Shown here piece after piece: positions 44,726 through 45,069 of a stretch of 45,069 bases of DNA; the first letter of the stretch is position 1, and every line of letters starts with the position of its first letter. A program made the translations under genes and the position numbers. Origin of the DNA: Ruminococcus sp. (GTDB lineage Bacteria > Bacillota > Clostridia > Oscillospirales > Ruminococcaceae). The DNA lies in the NCBI RefSeq assembly GCF_024691275.1, contig NZ_JAILNU010000080.1, positions 1 through 45,069 on the forward strand, written 5' to 3'. The notes under the pieces were generated by a model. It had not been told where the DNA came from. It did not search any database and was given only the letters and a program-made list of their open reading frames with translations.

Positions 44726-45069
44726 TGGTGGAGGCGAGGGGAATTGAACCCCTGTCCGAAAGCCCATTCATGCAACTTTCTACGAGCGTATTTTACCTAT
44801 TATGATTCCCTGAGACGACCGCCGATAAACGGGCTGAAGAAACAGGTAGTCCGTATACAACTGACGGACACGGACACTTCCGACAGTCGTTCACCGCTAA
44901 TCGATGCCCAAGCGAGAGCCGCGGTACTCTCCCGGTGGACAGAAGCTGACTTAAGCAGCTACCAGTACTCTATCGTTTGTAGATACTGTAATGTTATTTC
45001 TTGCGTTTATATTTAAACGTGGCGCAGGTTATGGAGATCACGCCATTCTCCGCTCGCTTATCACACTTC
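44726..45069 (-). ncRNA. ssrA: Transfer-messenger RNA (tmRNA), 5' end outside the window
   Basis: The minus strand ends with the tRNA-like 3' half, GGACAGGGGTTCAATTCCCC then TCGCCTCCACCA (plus 44726 is the final A), the hallmark of tmRNA. Upstream are pseudoknot-like inverted segments and an open tag frame ending in GTA-GCT-GCT-TAA (plus 44951-44953 for the stop). A resume codon GCA at plus 45002-45004 would give a tag ending NDRVLVAA. The tag start is not certain. tmRNA rescues stalled ribosomes with SmpB. The 5' end, which pairs with the 3' tail, lies beyond base 45069. Confidence 0.92.

Overview
The window looks like a chromosomal segment from an anaerobic Gram-positive Clostridia member, most likely Ruminococcus or a close relative. 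The reasons are Feo genes with a FeoB-associated Cys-rich protein, DUF3793 and DUF2325 proteins, a Tp47-like surface protein with a C-terminal SPKTG anchor, AGGAGG-type ribosome binding sites, sigma-A promoters of TTGACA-N17-TATAAT type, and no TonB or outer-membrane receptor genes. Species assignment is inference.

Layout. Bases 1-72 hold the end of a gene running in from the left (possible IS66-type transposase). Bases 127-7913 are minus-strand genes: a ferric-reductase-like/FMN-binding membrane protein, a Tp47-like surface protein, a DUF2325-DUF3793-flavodoxin operon, and a feoA-feoA-feoB-Cys-rich operon. An SLC13-type permease (8365-9609, plus) follows. Bases 9726-30783 form one compact biosynthetic operon whose genes mostly overlap: type II thioesterase, AMP-ligase, membrane-anchored hydrolase, NRPS 1 (ArCP-Cy-A-PCP-Cy-A-PCP), saccharopine-dehydrogenase-like reductase, a thiazolinyl imide reductase fused to a methyltransferase, NRPS 2 (TubC-Cy-A-PCP-TE), and a DhbE/YbtE-like aryl-acid ligase. 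Bases 30927-34777 encode an ECF transporter (S, T, double A) and an AraC regulator. Bases 34904-38472 encode two half ABC transporters of YbtP/YbtQ type. Bases 38724-42647 encode serine O-acetyltransferase, an LCM-like methyltransferase, a ZIP metal transporter and a tandem-domain methyltransferase. Enolase (minus) and the 3' part of tmRNA (minus) close the window.

How it fits together. The NRPS system is predicted to build an aryl-capped chain of three cysteine-derived heterocycles, with no polyketide module. One ring would be reduced and methylated by the reductase-methyltransferase fusion, and the chain released by a thioesterase that carries Cys in place of the usual Ser. This is a pyochelin/yersiniabactin-class metallophore, and the gene content recalls (from memory) the equibactin locus of Streptococcus equi. 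The ECF and YbtPQ-like transporters would handle uptake, CysE would supply cysteine, and the ZIP and Feo systems would import free metal ions.

The strongest unifying signal is a repeated palindrome of form GTTAG-N6-CTAAC. It lies at or near the likely promoters of the DUF2325-flavodoxin operon, the feo operon, the NRPS operon, the ECF operon, the cysE operon and a promoter upstream of enolase; a weak copy lies before the ABC pair. Several of these promoters have one copy at +1 and a second copy outside the core promoter. I read this as the operator of a metal-sensing repressor whose gene is not in the window. No salicylate synthase, phosphopantetheinyl transferase or DtxR/Fur-type regulator gene is seen here.
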